Assembly: GCA_947470895.1 (NCBI GenBank)
Contig: CANIVF010000017.1
Span: 1-64,000 of the forward strand
Direction of reading: 5' to 3'
Source: Bacteroidota bacterium
GTDB lineage: Bacteria; Bacteroidota; Bacteroidia; Cytophagales; Cyclobacteriaceae
Length of the DNA stretch: 64,000 nt
Shown here: positions 8,132 to 16,674 of the stretch, in pieces
Layout: each line of letters opens with the position of its first letter
Position numbering within the stretch: the first letter of the stretch is position 1
Program-made: the position numbers and the translations under genes
Notes under the pieces: generated by a model
The model's input: the letters and a program-made list of their open reading frames with translations, nothing else
What the model was told of the DNA's origin: nothing
Database searches by the model: none

Positions 8132-9535
8132 TTATAGTTTAACTTTCGTAGTGCCTCCTGTTTGCATAGAGATATCAACAGGTTTGTTAGTTTTCCATGC
8201 TCCTCGTGTAAAATCAGGGATGTCAATAGATTTAGAACGGTTTGCTACTGACTGCTCACTGAGCGGTGCAATGGCACTCCACAATGCTGCATCATACACA
8301 TCGATATCAAGTGCAAGGCCATTGCGCAAGCAATCAATCGTTCTCCAATCCATCAGGAAATCCATGCCACCATGTCCGCCAACTTGTTTGGCTAACTCAC
8401 CAATTCTCTTGATAATTGGTGGTTGATATTGATCTTCTACTTTTTTGTATTCAACCTCATCAATCCAACCTTCATCGCCAAATGCGATTCTTGCCGGATC
8501 AGGATATTTAATCACCGATCCCTTAGTTCCACTGATTTTGAAAATACGGGAATAGATATTCGGTGAGGACACATCATGTTGCAACATAATCGTGCGACCC
8601 AGCTCGGTGCGTATCGTTGTCACATTCATGTTTCCTCGGTATGTTTTGTTTGCATATCCCTTATAGAAATCATCCTTTGCTGCAAGCTCTTTCGCTTTAG
8701 CACTCATGCTAAAATCAGCTGTTGATGTCGCCACAAGGTAATCCATCCGATCACCTCGATTGATATCGAGTACTTGTGCTACCGGACCAAGCCCATGGGT
8801 AGGATAAAGATTTCCATTTCTGAAATTCTCTTTCAAGCGCCACATATCATAATAAGCGGCCTTATCAAAATTTTGATTGAGCAAATCATGATTATATGCT
8901 CCCTCACCATGAATGATTTTTCCTAACAAACCCTGTCTTGACATGTTGAGCGTAAGCAGCTCAAAAAAATCATAACAACAGTTTTCCAGGATCATGCAAT
9001 GCTTGCGCGTTTTTTCAGATGTCTCCACCAGCTGCCAGCACTCGTCAACTGTTTTTGCTGCGGGCACTTCTATGCAAACGTGTTTTCCCTGGTTCATGGC
9101 ATACAACGCCATCGGTGCATGCATGCTCCATGGTGTAGCGATATAGATCAAATCTAAATCAGAACGGTCGCACATTTTTTTCCACTCCTCTTCTTTTCCT
9201 GTGTACACTTCAGGATTATGACCAGAGCCTTCCAATGACTTCTTTACTGCATTTACTTTTTCAGGACGTAAGTCACATAGCGCTTTAATATCTACGCCAT
9301 CAATTTTACTCATTCGGTTTACGGCACCAGGGCCTCTGTTTCCAAGTCCTACAAATCCAATGCGAACGGTTGCAATCTTTGGAGCAGCAAAACCACTCAT
9401 GTTAAATTTAGGAGGACCTACGAATGAATGCGGCAGATCATTACTCTTTCCTTCCGCATTTAATAATCCTATTCCTGCCATGCTTAAACCAGCAAGGCCT
9501 GAAGCCTTTAAAAATTCTCTTCTTTTTTGTTTCAT
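8132..9535 (-). CDS. Tat-exported GH109-type alpha-N-acetylgalactosaminidase
   Basis: GH109 enzymes use a tightly bound NAD to cleave alpha-N-acetylgalactosaminides by transient oxidation at C3. The 467-residue protein starts with a twin-arginine signal (KRREFLKASGLAG), followed by a Rossmann motif 'GFVGLGNRGPG' near residue 60. It carries the features I associate with GH109 within the Gfo/Idh/MocA superfamily: 'CIEVPAAKTVDECW', 'MILENCCYD', 'LYPTHGLGPVAQ' and 'GGHGGMDF'. The last two carry the histidines and the tyrosine/histidine region expected at the active site. It is the last gene of the long minus-strand amino-sugar cluster, 38 bases after the hydrolase gene. GalNAc released here could enter the cluster's amino-sugar catabolism. 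A simple dehydrogenase is the alternative, but the motifs favour GH109. Confidence 0.8.
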   Translation of the reverse strand: MKQKRREFLKASGLAGLSMAGIGLLNAEGKSNDLPHSFVGPPKFNMSGFAAPKIATVRIGFVGLGNRGPGAVNRMSKIDGVDIKALCDLRPEKVNAVKKSLEGSGHNPEVYTGKEEEWKKMCDRSDLDLIYIATPWSMHAPMALYAMNQGKHVCIEVPAAKTVDECWQLVETSEKTRKHCMILENCCYDFFELLTLNMSRQGLLGKIIHGEGAYNHDLLNQNFDKAAYYDMWRLKENFRNGNLYPTHGLGPVAQVLDINRGDRMDYLVATSTADFSMSAKAKELAAKDDFYKGYANKTYRGNMNVTTIRTELGRTIMLQHDVSSPNIYSRIFKISGTKGSVIKYPDPARIAFGDEGWIDEVEYKKVEDQYQPPIIKRIGELAKQVGGHGGMDFLMDWRTIDCLRNGLALDIDVYDAALWSAIAPLSEQSVANRSKSIDIPDFTRGAWKTNKPVDISMQTGGTTKVKL

Positions 9536-9573
9536 CTCTTTATCAGGTTATTTCTTATCTATAAAAAATCAAA

Positions 9574-10866
9574 TTATTTCAACCATTTATCAAACCAATC
9601 AAAGGCTTCCTTCTGCATGTTGGCGTCAAACTTATGAGGGCCTGGGTGAAATGAACATTTATATTTATCAGAAGCTTTTGCCTTCGCATACACTTCGCTC
9701 ATGATCGCATCCGCACGCTGCATTTCAGACAAGGTATATAAATCATCATGGGTATCATTCAATACCAGTGTTGGCAATGGAACGCGCATGCCCAATATTT
9801 CAGGAAAGTCAAGTTCGTTTGGCGAAACGGGGACGTACGTCATCCAGGTATGCGTGAATGATTTATCGAATATAAAATCTTTCCACGTGGTCATGAATCC
9901 CACGCACACCGCACATTTAATTCGCTCATCCATGCCTCCCATAAAAACAGTACGCATTCCTCCGCCTGATAACCCCGCACACCCTACACGCGAGGCATCT
10001 ACATCATCACGATCACATAACACATCAAGCGCTCGTTGATCTTCCGCTAAAAATACACCCGGCCACGTAGTGCCCGCACTAAACAACGACTTCGCCATAA
10101 TGTGTTCATGGTCGGAAGCCCATTGATTATAGGCTTCAATGTTTTCAGGCTTTTCTGGATCAAGATCATTTAATCCATTGCGCAAATGTTCGGGCACATC
10201 GGCAAGAAGCACTCTGCGACTTGCAAATGGAAAAGCATCGGGTACAACAACAACATACCCTCTCTTTGCCACTTCATTGGCCCATGCAAAACCTCCATAA
10301 TAATCGCGTTGATAATCCTTTATCACCGGATGACTCTGATCTGATGTTTTGGTGATTTTTCTATTACCAAAATATTTGTTGGCTCCATGATCATGAAAAG
10401 CAAGTATGCCTGGAAGCTTGCACTTTGCATCTTTAGGTTTAAGTATGATCGCCTCTGTTGGACGACCATATGGCAATTGCCAGCTTACTTCTTCAATGAT
10501 GAGTCCGTCATACTCATACTTTTTCTTCACGATCACCTTCGGATGCGTGCCAATATTGGGTGCCGCCAATCGCTCCGCCATTTTTGCCCTAGCCTTTCTT
10601 CTCCATTCATCCACGTTTGTAAATTCCTTTCTTCTGAAGGAAAGGCTGGGGAGTTTATTTTCTATTAGTGAAACAGCCCATGGACCATACACACCAATGA
10701 GGCTCGTGTTTTTTTCTTCCGGATTCATACTGATATGTTCATGATGATTTAAGTCTTTAGTAACAGCTAACTCAGCAAAAGTGCTCCACGATCCTGGCGC
10801 TAATAAACCAAGGCCCGTCAAACCGCTGATCTTCAGAAATTCTCTTCGTCTGGATTTATTTTTCAT
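9574..10866 (-). CDS. Tat-exported alpha/beta-hydrolase, esterase-like
   Basis: This 430-residue protein has an RRREFLKISG twin-arginine signal. The hydrolase domain covers about residues 140-430. The nucleophile motif is 'GLSGGGMR' at about residue 298. A 'NDTHDDLYTL' loop is a likely acid site and 'HPGPHKFD' near the C-terminus supplies the histidine. It resembles the Abhydrolase_7/acetyl-xylan-esterase-like or dienelactone-hydrolase-like group, which in Bacteroidota carbohydrate loci often removes acyl groups from sugars. Within an amino-sugar cluster an O-deacylase role in the periplasm is reasonable, but no substrate can be read from the sequence. It lies 38 bases before the GH109 gene and about 117 bases after the upstream oxidoreductase gene, so co-transcription is likely. 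Confidence 0.8.
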   Translation of the reverse strand: MKNKSRRREFLKISGLTGLGLLAPGSWSTFAELAVTKDLNHHEHISMNPEEKNTSLIGVYGPWAVSLIENKLPSLSFRRKEFTNVDEWRRKARAKMAERLAAPNIGTHPKVIVKKKYEYDGLIIEEVSWQLPYGRPTEAIILKPKDAKCKLPGILAFHDHGANKYFGNRKITKTSDQSHPVIKDYQRDYYGGFAWANEVAKRGYVVVVPDAFPFASRRVLLADVPEHLRNGLNDLDPEKPENIEAYNQWASDHEHIMAKSLFSAGTTWPGVFLAEDQRALDVLCDRDDVDASRVGCAGLSGGGMRTVFMGGMDERIKCAVCVGFMTTWKDFIFDKSFTHTWMTYVPVSPNELDFPEILGMRVPLPTLVLNDTHDDLYTLSEMQRADAIMSEVYAKAKASDKYKCSFHPGPHKFDANMQKEAFDWFDKWLK

Positions 10867-10982
10867 GATTACAAATTGAATATCAATTACACGCTCTAAA
10901 AGTTAATCAATATTCCTACACCTTAATAAAGGTTTTTTACGGACGATCATTTCAAGTTATGAAAGAAATCGAAGGTCTGATT

Positions 10983-12005
10983 CTATCCCTTATAACCGGA
11001 ATTCTTTAAAACATCTTCCAAGCGAATGGTTGCACCTGCGTTACGCTTGCTCTCATCGGCAGCTTCCATGAAGGCATAAATCTCGAGCGTCTCCCTCGCA
11101 TCTACTGGTGAAACTTTTGTTTTAAAGAACTCGCCTATTTTTACTGCCAATGCATCATAACCATCGAATGGCCCCAGGTTAAGATTACCTTCTGTGCCAT
11201 AGGCCGTGCCGCCATAGTCATGCTTGCCATTGCGCGTTCCTCGAAAGGTTCCGAGTCGGCCATCCTTCCATTTACCAACCACTACATCGGCACCTTCAGT
11301 TTGAAAGCGAGTGACGGTTTCGCATCCTACGCCCATCACCGTGAACAATACTTCAACGCCATGAATGCCATACCAAAATAAATCAGGATGATGCGCCTCC
11401 AATGTTGCCGGGCTAAACGCATCGGCACCCAGCACCTTTCCTATTTTGTTTTCATTACGAACTGCGATCACATTTTTCATGTAGCGCAAAGAAGATGAAG
11501 AGAACAAAGGAATCTTCTTTTCAGAAGCTTCTTTATAAATAGTAACGGCATCTTTTAGTGAACCCGCTACAGGCTTGTCAATAAAAACAGGTTTGCCAGC
11601 TTTAAAAACTTCACGCGCTTGCTCAAGATGAGGACGGCCATCGTTGGTTTCAAGTAACACCACATCAACCATGCTCAGCAATTTTTTAATAGAGTCTACC
11701 ACTTCCACTCCATATTGTTGCACTAGTTTGATGTACTCAGGAATGCGATCAACGCTGCTTTTAATATCAACGCTGCCTTGCGGATAGGCTGCCACTACCT
11801 TGAATCCCATTAAAGCAGAATCTGTATTTTCGGCATTAAATAATTTTGCAAAAGCCGGAGCGTGTGACGTATCTAGGCCGATGATTCCGATTCTGATTTT
11901 CTCCTCTATGGATTTGGAGTAGGTAGAAAACGGCATGGATGCTAACCCTAATGCGACACCACTCATAGCCGATTGCTTGATAAATTTTCTTCTGGATGTA
12001 TTCAT
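10983..12005 (-). CDS. Tat-exported Gfo/Idh/MocA oxidoreductase
   Basis: This 340-residue NAD(P)-dependent oxidoreductase has an RRKFIKQS twin-arginine signal. The Rossmann segment 'RIGIIGLDTSHAPAF' departs from the usual GxGxxG, with GLDTSH in its place; that variant is recurrent in one subgroup of the family and may alter cofactor preference. A 'PVFIDKPVAGS' motif replaces the usual EKP, keeping the catalytic lysine. The C-terminal part is shorter than in the neighbouring members. Export through Tat implies folding with bound cofactor before transport. It sits between the hydrolase and the NagX-like gene, with gaps of 38 to 117 bases. The substrate is probably a sugar or sugar derivative by context. 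Confidence 0.85.
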   Translation of the reverse strand: MNTSRRKFIKQSAMSGVALGLASMPFSTYSKSIEEKIRIGIIGLDTSHAPAFAKLFNAENTDSALMGFKVVAAYPQGSVDIKSSVDRIPEYIKLVQQYGVEVVDSIKKLLSMVDVVLLETNDGRPHLEQAREVFKAGKPVFIDKPVAGSLKDAVTIYKEASEKKIPLFSSSSLRYMKNVIAVRNENKIGKVLGADAFSPATLEAHHPDLFWYGIHGVEVLFTVMGVGCETVTRFQTEGADVVVGKWKDGRLGTFRGTRNGKHDYGGTAYGTEGNLNLGPFDGYDALAVKIGEFFKTKVSPVDARETLEIYAFMEAADESKRNAGATIRLEDVLKNSGYKG

Positions 12006-12043
12006 AATTCGATCTATTGTGAAATAATCTTGATGAAGTGATC

Positions 12044-13162
12044 TTACACTTTGAAAAATATTTTTTGCTTATATAGAAAATATAATAAAAGCCACACCAG
12101 CATTAATGCCCCAAAGCTTTCAAATACCGAATGCCATTTTTCATCAAGACCAATATAGAGACCTTCAAACAAAAGTCTTGACGTGTGGCGGAAGTTTACA
12201 AAACGGTAAATCATATAAATGGTAAGGCTGTTCATTCCGATCACTATAAAAAAGAATGACCACTTTTTCACATTAAAGATATCAATGATGGCATAGAACG
12301 CAGCCATGAAAACAAATGCCATACCACCCGTAAGCAAAATGAATGAGCTACTCCACAATCGCTTGGCAATTGGAAAATGAAGACTCCAGATAAGACCAAG
12401 AGCAATGCACATGACACCGGCTATCAACAAGTGTGTAAACCTTTTCTTATCAGCGACAGCATAGTTCTTTAGAATTTCTCCCGCATAAACGCCTAACAAC
12501 GTAAGACAAACAGCAGGGAATTGGGTGATGATACCTAATTCATCATACGTGCCTTGCAGCAATCGGCCTGGGAGAAACGTGCGGTCAATCCAGCCCACTA
12601 AATTTCCTTCGAACGTCATATTGCCAGCACCATAACCTGGCACGGGTATGAAGATGGCACAGACATAATAAAGCAACAGCGTTCCTGCAATAATTAAAAG
12701 GCGTTTGGCAGCATTGAAATTTAAATACAGCACCACGGTAACGAAGCCAGCCAATCCGATCCGACCAAGAACGCTACCTAACCGAATATGTGGCCAGTCG
12801 AAAAAAGGGAACGGTGCATTTTTATCGAGCATACCCAGTGCAATCAGGATGAACATACGCACAAATGCTTTTTTATAAAGTTCATTTTTTGATACACCTT
12901 GATCGATTGCTTTGCTCAGCGAAAATGGAATGGAGACTCCCGCGATAAATAAGAAGAGCGGAAAAATAAAATCATAAAAAGTAAACCCAATCCAAGCGGG
13001 ATGTTCAAATTGCTTTGCTAGTACATCTACCCATGCCAAACCCGTCTTCCCATCGAGCTGATGAAAGAAAGCATCGGCACCACATATCATGATCATATCA
13101 AATCCGCGCAAGGCGTCAATCGATATCAGGCGTTTATTGGTTAGTGATGATTGAGCTTCCAT
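12044..13162 (-). CDS. nagX: NagX-like integral membrane acyltransferase family protein
   Basis: This 372-residue polytopic membrane protein of the DUF5009/heparan-alpha-glucosaminide N-acetyltransferase-like group has about nine or ten hydrophobic segments. The family opening 'RLISIDALRGFDMIMI' and the 'FPLFLFIAGVSIPFS' loop are clear. In Bacteroidota and Proteobacteria, homologues named NagX occur in N-acetylglucosamine utilisation clusters; a role in amino-sugar acetylation or uptake across the inner membrane has been proposed but not settled. The location here, 13 bases after one Gfo/Idh gene and 38 before another, within a cluster carrying nagA and nagB, fits this assignment. The symbol rests on family and context, not on a tested activity. 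Confidence 0.8.
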   Translation of the reverse strand: MEAQSSLTNKRLISIDALRGFDMIMICGADAFFHQLDGKTGLAWVDVLAKQFEHPAWIGFTFYDFIFPLFLFIAGVSIPFSLSKAIDQGVSKNELYKKAFVRMFILIALGMLDKNAPFPFFDWPHIRLGSVLGRIGLAGFVTVVLYLNFNAAKRLLIIAGTLLLYYVCAIFIPVPGYGAGNMTFEGNLVGWIDRTFLPGRLLQGTYDELGIITQFPAVCLTLLGVYAGEILKNYAVADKKRFTHLLIAGVMCIALGLIWSLHFPIAKRLWSSSFILLTGGMAFVFMAAFYAIIDIFNVKKWSFFFIVIGMNSLTIYMIYRFVNFRHTSRLLFEGLYIGLDEKWHSVFESFGALMLVWLLLYFLYKQKIFFKV

Positions 13163-13175
13163 ATCAGCGAATCAT

Positions 13176-14513
13176 CTATAATGTTGGCTCCCATCCTTTC
13201 TCATAGTCACGCTTCCAGAGTTTCATAGCGTCACTATCATTCAGGATGTATCCTGTTTTAGCATCCGTGTTAAGTGAACGACCAACGCGATACGAAATAT
13301 TGCCGAGGTGGCAGAGCAACACACTCTTTGCAATTTCGGGGTACGGTGAAAATAATTTTTCTCCTTTGTCGATACTATTAATAAAATTAGCAAAATGAGC
13401 TTTATCCATATCAAAACCCGGACCTTTCTGATCCACCACGGTGTTGGTGGTTGGCTCAACACTTTTTATCAGCTTATTATTTTTATCATAAATCTTATAA
13501 GAGTTATCCAGCAGTTCTAGCGTTCCGCTTTCGCCATGAAATGAAACGCCCGAGCCCATATCATTAATTACTCTGCGGTTGCAACTTCTTCCTTCCCATA
13601 GAATAGTTTTGCCTCCTTCAAAATCAAACGTAGCCACTTGGGTGTCGGGTGTTTGCCAATCGTCTTTGTATTGAAAGCGACCTCCAGTAGAGTAAGCTTT
13701 GATCGGATAATTTACGTTGAGGCCCCAACGAGCGAGGTCAACAAAGTGAGTTCCATTATTCAACATCTCACCGGTTCCCCAATTCCAGAACCAATGCCAG
13801 TTATAATGAATGAGATTATCCTTAAACGCTTTACGCGGAGCTGGACCTTGCCACAAATCGAAATCAAGCCACGATGGAATGGCTGCATCTTTACCAATTC
13901 CTATGGAGGAGCGATCGTTGGTATACCATGCGCGTGCGTAATATACATTGCCGATAACGCCACCATGAAGTTCTGCGATTGCCTCTTGTACTCGCGGCCA
14001 ACTTCTGCGTTGATTACCCATCTGCACAACCTTCCCATATTTTACTGTTGCCTGTGAAAGCAACTCTGCTTCAGCAGGATTATGACTTCCTGGCTTCTCT
14101 ACATATACATGCTTGCCTGCTTTTAATGCAAGTAAGGCGGCTGGTGTTTGCCAATGATCAGGTGCCGCAATGGAGATGGCGTCAATGCTTTTATCATCCA
14201 ATGCCTTGCGAAAATCGGCAAGGCCTTTGGGTTTGTTTTGCACACCGGCTTTCACGGCCAGATTAATTCCATTGTCGATGGCGCGCGAATCAACATCGCA
14301 GATATAAGCGATCTCCGCATTAGGCAACTTAGCGTAAGCTTCAATGTGCTGCGAGCCACGTCCGTTAACTCCCATGATAGCAACCTTGTATTTATCTTTA
14401 ACGGGATACGTTGACAAAATATTGAATGAACTGGCCGAGGTTACAGCATTCAATCCCAGACTTCCTGTAGCCAATGTTTTTATGAATGATCTACGGTTGA
14501 TGTCATTTCTCAT
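13176..14513 (-). CDS. Tat-exported Gfo/Idh/MocA oxidoreductase
   Basis: The protein is 445 residues with an NRRSFIKTL twin-arginine signal. The Rossmann site is 'VAIMGVNGRGSQH' near residue 45 and the catalytic lysine lies in 'HVYVEKPGSHN'. The conserved 'QMGNQRRS' and 'HWFWNWGTGEMLNNGTHFVDLARWG' blocks mark the large Bacteroidota/Planctomycetota group of exported Gfo/Idh proteins. The substrate is probably a sugar or sugar lactone in the periplasm. It is the first gene of a tight stretch with NagX-like and another oxidoreductase (13-base gap). It may work with the DUF1080 protein of this cluster in a 3-keto sugar route; that link is inference from published Bacteroidota systems and gene context. 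Confidence 0.88.
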   Translation of the reverse strand: MRNDINRRSFIKTLATGSLGLNAVTSASSFNILSTYPVKDKYKVAIMGVNGRGSQHIEAYAKLPNAEIAYICDVDSRAIDNGINLAVKAGVQNKPKGLADFRKALDDKSIDAISIAAPDHWQTPAALLALKAGKHVYVEKPGSHNPAEAELLSQATVKYGKVVQMGNQRRSWPRVQEAIAELHGGVIGNVYYARAWYTNDRSSIGIGKDAAIPSWLDFDLWQGPAPRKAFKDNLIHYNWHWFWNWGTGEMLNNGTHFVDLARWGLNVNYPIKAYSTGGRFQYKDDWQTPDTQVATFDFEGGKTILWEGRSCNRRVINDMGSGVSFHGESGTLELLDNSYKIYDKNNKLIKSVEPTTNTVVDQKGPGFDMDKAHFANFINSIDKGEKLFSPYPEIAKSVLLCHLGNISYRVGRSLNTDAKTGYILNDSDAMKLWKRDYEKGWEPTL

Positions 14514-14652
14514 AGTGAGCTTCCTTTGTTGAATCGATGATCAAGTTACATGTGTGGATATTCATCACAAAAAATATCATGATGAAGATGATACTTTTTA
14601 TCCCACTATCCAACGCATTTTATTAACCGGGCAAAAACAATTCAATGAACGG

Positions 14653-15795
14653 TCAGCCCGAATAGACTTCCTTTCCTTCTTTAATTGCCTTGACCACTTC
14701 TATCTGCCCATCTTCAGATCTTTTCAATACGACAAGATCCGCAACAGCATCCTTTTCAAACACAGGAACATCTGAATGCAAAAGTTTTTGAGGGCGAATA
14801 GAAGCCATCTCCCAAGCTTCTGAAAGAGTAGCCAGATTATTCCTTACTAAAAATGAAACACATTCTTTCAGGTTGGAGGAAGATCCTGCAAAAATGGTTG
14901 GGTTGTTTCGCAAGTGAAGCTTGCCTTCTTTGGTTAATGTCACCTGCCCACCAATGTGAAGATCATAATCACCTGGCGGCATTCCTGCTAAAGAAACACT
15001 ATCGCTCACCAAAATCATCTTTTCATTCTTCACTTTTTTAAAGACCTGAATCACTTCAACAGGTAAATGAAATCCATCTGCTATAACGGAAGCACTGAGT
15101 CGATCATCGGAAAGTTGCGACCATAAGTAATTGGGAAATCGTGGAATGACCGGATGCATGCCATTTCCCAGGTGCGTGGATAACTTAGCTCCTGCACTTA
15201 TTGCATCCAGAACTTGCTGATGCGTTGCCTGCGTATGACCGATGGAAACCAGCATATTATTTTTTACACATTGCTCAATAAAATGATTTGCATTTTCCCA
15301 TTCCGGGGAAAGGGTGATGATACTGATCAATCCGTCTGCATCCTCTTGCCATTGTTGCATCAAATTCCAATCTGGTCCACAAACAAATTCTTTTGGATGG
15401 GCGCCTCGTGGTCCATCTGCCGGAGAGATGAATGGCCCTTCCATGTGCAACCCTTCAATACTCCATCGCGACAGTTCATCTGTTTTCCGAAGAGCGACAA
15501 CTTGTTTGATCAACTTGCTAATCTGCTCCACAGAATTGGTAATGATCGTGGGGTAATGCGTGGTGACGCCCGCTTTGTACAATAGCTGAGTTACTGGTGA
15601 AAGTTTACTCGCATCCGTATATAGTTCATTATAATCAATACCACCATAGCCATTAACTTGTATGTCTGTAAAGCCAGGACCAATAAGGAAATCATTTGTT
15701 TGTTGTGAAGTTGGCTTGACACTTTCAATACGTTCATCAACGATGTTGACTTCTATCGGTGAATTATTCTGAAATGAGCGACCTTGAAGTTTCAT
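14653..15795 (-). CDS. nagA: N-acetylglucosamine-6-phosphate deacetylase
   Basis: The enzyme removes acetate from GlcNAc-6-phosphate in the cytoplasm to give glucosamine-6-phosphate. The protein is 380 residues with no signal peptide, the usual length. Characteristic segments are 'GFTDIQVNGYGGIDYN' near residue 45, 'EGPFISP..GAHP', 'GHTQAT' and 'THLGNGMHP' with metal and substrate histidines, and 'SDSVSLAGMPPGDY' with the catalytic aspartate. The NagB gene of the same strand is 5.7 kb upstream in the cluster, so both steps are encoded together. A palindromic repeat lies in the gap before it (15864-15897). Function is secure by motif content. Confidence 0.95.
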   Translation of the reverse strand: MKLQGRSFQNNSPIEVNIVDERIESVKPTSQQTNDFLIGPGFTDIQVNGYGGIDYNELYTDASKLSPVTQLLYKAGVTTHYPTIITNSVEQISKLIKQVVALRKTDELSRWSIEGLHMEGPFISPADGPRGAHPKEFVCGPDWNLMQQWQEDADGLISIITLSPEWENANHFIEQCVKNNMLVSIGHTQATHQQVLDAISAGAKLSTHLGNGMHPVIPRFPNYLWSQLSDDRLSASVIADGFHLPVEVIQVFKKVKNEKMILVSDSVSLAGMPPGDYDLHIGGQVTLTKEGKLHLRNNPTIFAGSSSNLKECVSFLVRNNLATLSEAWEMASIRPQKLLHSDVPVFEKDAVADLVVLKRSEDGQIEVVKAIKEGKEVYSG

Positions 15796-15863
15796 GTATA
15801 CAATTTCCGTATTATTATTTTATCTCAAGCTTCTGAACTCGATACATATTTAATTTTCAAACT

Positions 15864-15897
15864 CCCCGATCTGTGTCCTCACAGACCAAAATAGACT
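15864..15897. repeat. Interspersed palindromic repeat, copy 1
   Basis: A GATCTGTG-TCCT-CACAGACC type hairpin unit sits in the 142-base gap between the cytochrome gene and nagA. It matches the copy at 58303-58338 at most positions over about 35 bases, including the CCCC leader and the AAA-ACT tail. The stem is kept by compensation or G-T pairs in both. It looks like a REP-like dispersed element. It may also attenuate transcription within the cluster. Confidence 0.6.
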
Positions 15898-15937
15898 TTC
15901 CATAGCTCAAGGCACAGACGAGCAAATAGTGCGTGTC

Positions 15938-16672
15938 TTATTTCACATACAATAGGATCACATCTTTTGTAGTTAAACTTTGTTTAGAGCTATTTTTAGC
16001 ACCATGATCTGAATAAGTGGCACTCAACATAAATGCTCCTTTTTGTACAGAACCATCCCGTGATTTTAGTTTAATGGAACCTTCTGTTCCTGTGTAATAA
16101 TTCAAATCAGGGTTTTGAGCATTTTCTAAAATCCAGCTTATAATATCTCGCGATTCCTGAACGGAAAGTTCTGGATGTGTCGGCATGCTAGCGCTACCCC
16201 ATACACCCGTAGATCCCTCCAGAACACGCTTTGCTAATCGCTCAATATTCGAAGCGTTTTGAGGATAGCGTTTACCAATTTCAGTAAATGAAGGGGCAAT
16301 TAATTTTCCATTAAAAGCATGGCAATTGAAGCAATTTGATTTCTTCATCAATTCAAGACCCTTCGGATCAATTTTTGAGAGCATGGATACTTTGGCCGCA
16401 TCAAGTAAATACCTTACTTCAAGAAATACTTCGTTGCCAGCAATCTCATCATACTCAGATTCTCCATCTTCTTTATCGGAAACTTTGATGCGATAGCGCA
16501 TTTGCGAATTCAAGTCATAACTACTTTTATTTATCGGATCAAGAATCTTGACAACAGGTGGATTGTTTTCTTGCTGGGCAATGGCATCAATTGGTTCTAC
16601 TGTACACCAGGCAATCACAACAAACAAAAACGAACAAATAGTTCTTAACATAATTTTATTGATGCCTCTCAT
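15938..16672 (-). CDS. Exported c-type cytochrome with an Ig/PKD-like flank
   Basis: This 244-residue protein has an N-terminal Sec signal (hydrophobic stretch ending near IDAIAQ). A start at 16651 (MLRTICSF) would give a shorter signal and is equally good. Residues about 35-85 form a beta-rich PKD/Ig-like 'PVVKILDP' segment. The haem site CFNCH lies near residue 117, with a distal methionine probably in 'SASMPTHPELS'. A short beta-rich C-terminal segment completes the protein. It begins two bases after the flavin amine oxidase stop, so the two genes are translationally coupled. It is a likely periplasmic electron acceptor for that flavoenzyme or for a partner dehydrogenase; the pairing is inference. 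Confidence 0.85.
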   Translation of the reverse strand: MRGINKIMLRTICSFLFVVIAWCTVEPIDAIAQQENNPPVVKILDPINKSSYDLNSQMRYRIKVSDKEDGESEYDEIAGNEVFLEVRYLLDAAKVSMLSKIDPKGLELMKKSNCFNCHAFNGKLIAPSFTEIGKRYPQNASNIERLAKRVLEGSTGVWGSASMPTHPELSVQESRDIISWILENAQNPDLNYYTGTEGSIKLKSRDGSVQKGAFMLSATYSDHGAKNSSKQSLTTKDVILLYVK

Positions 16673-16674
16673 TT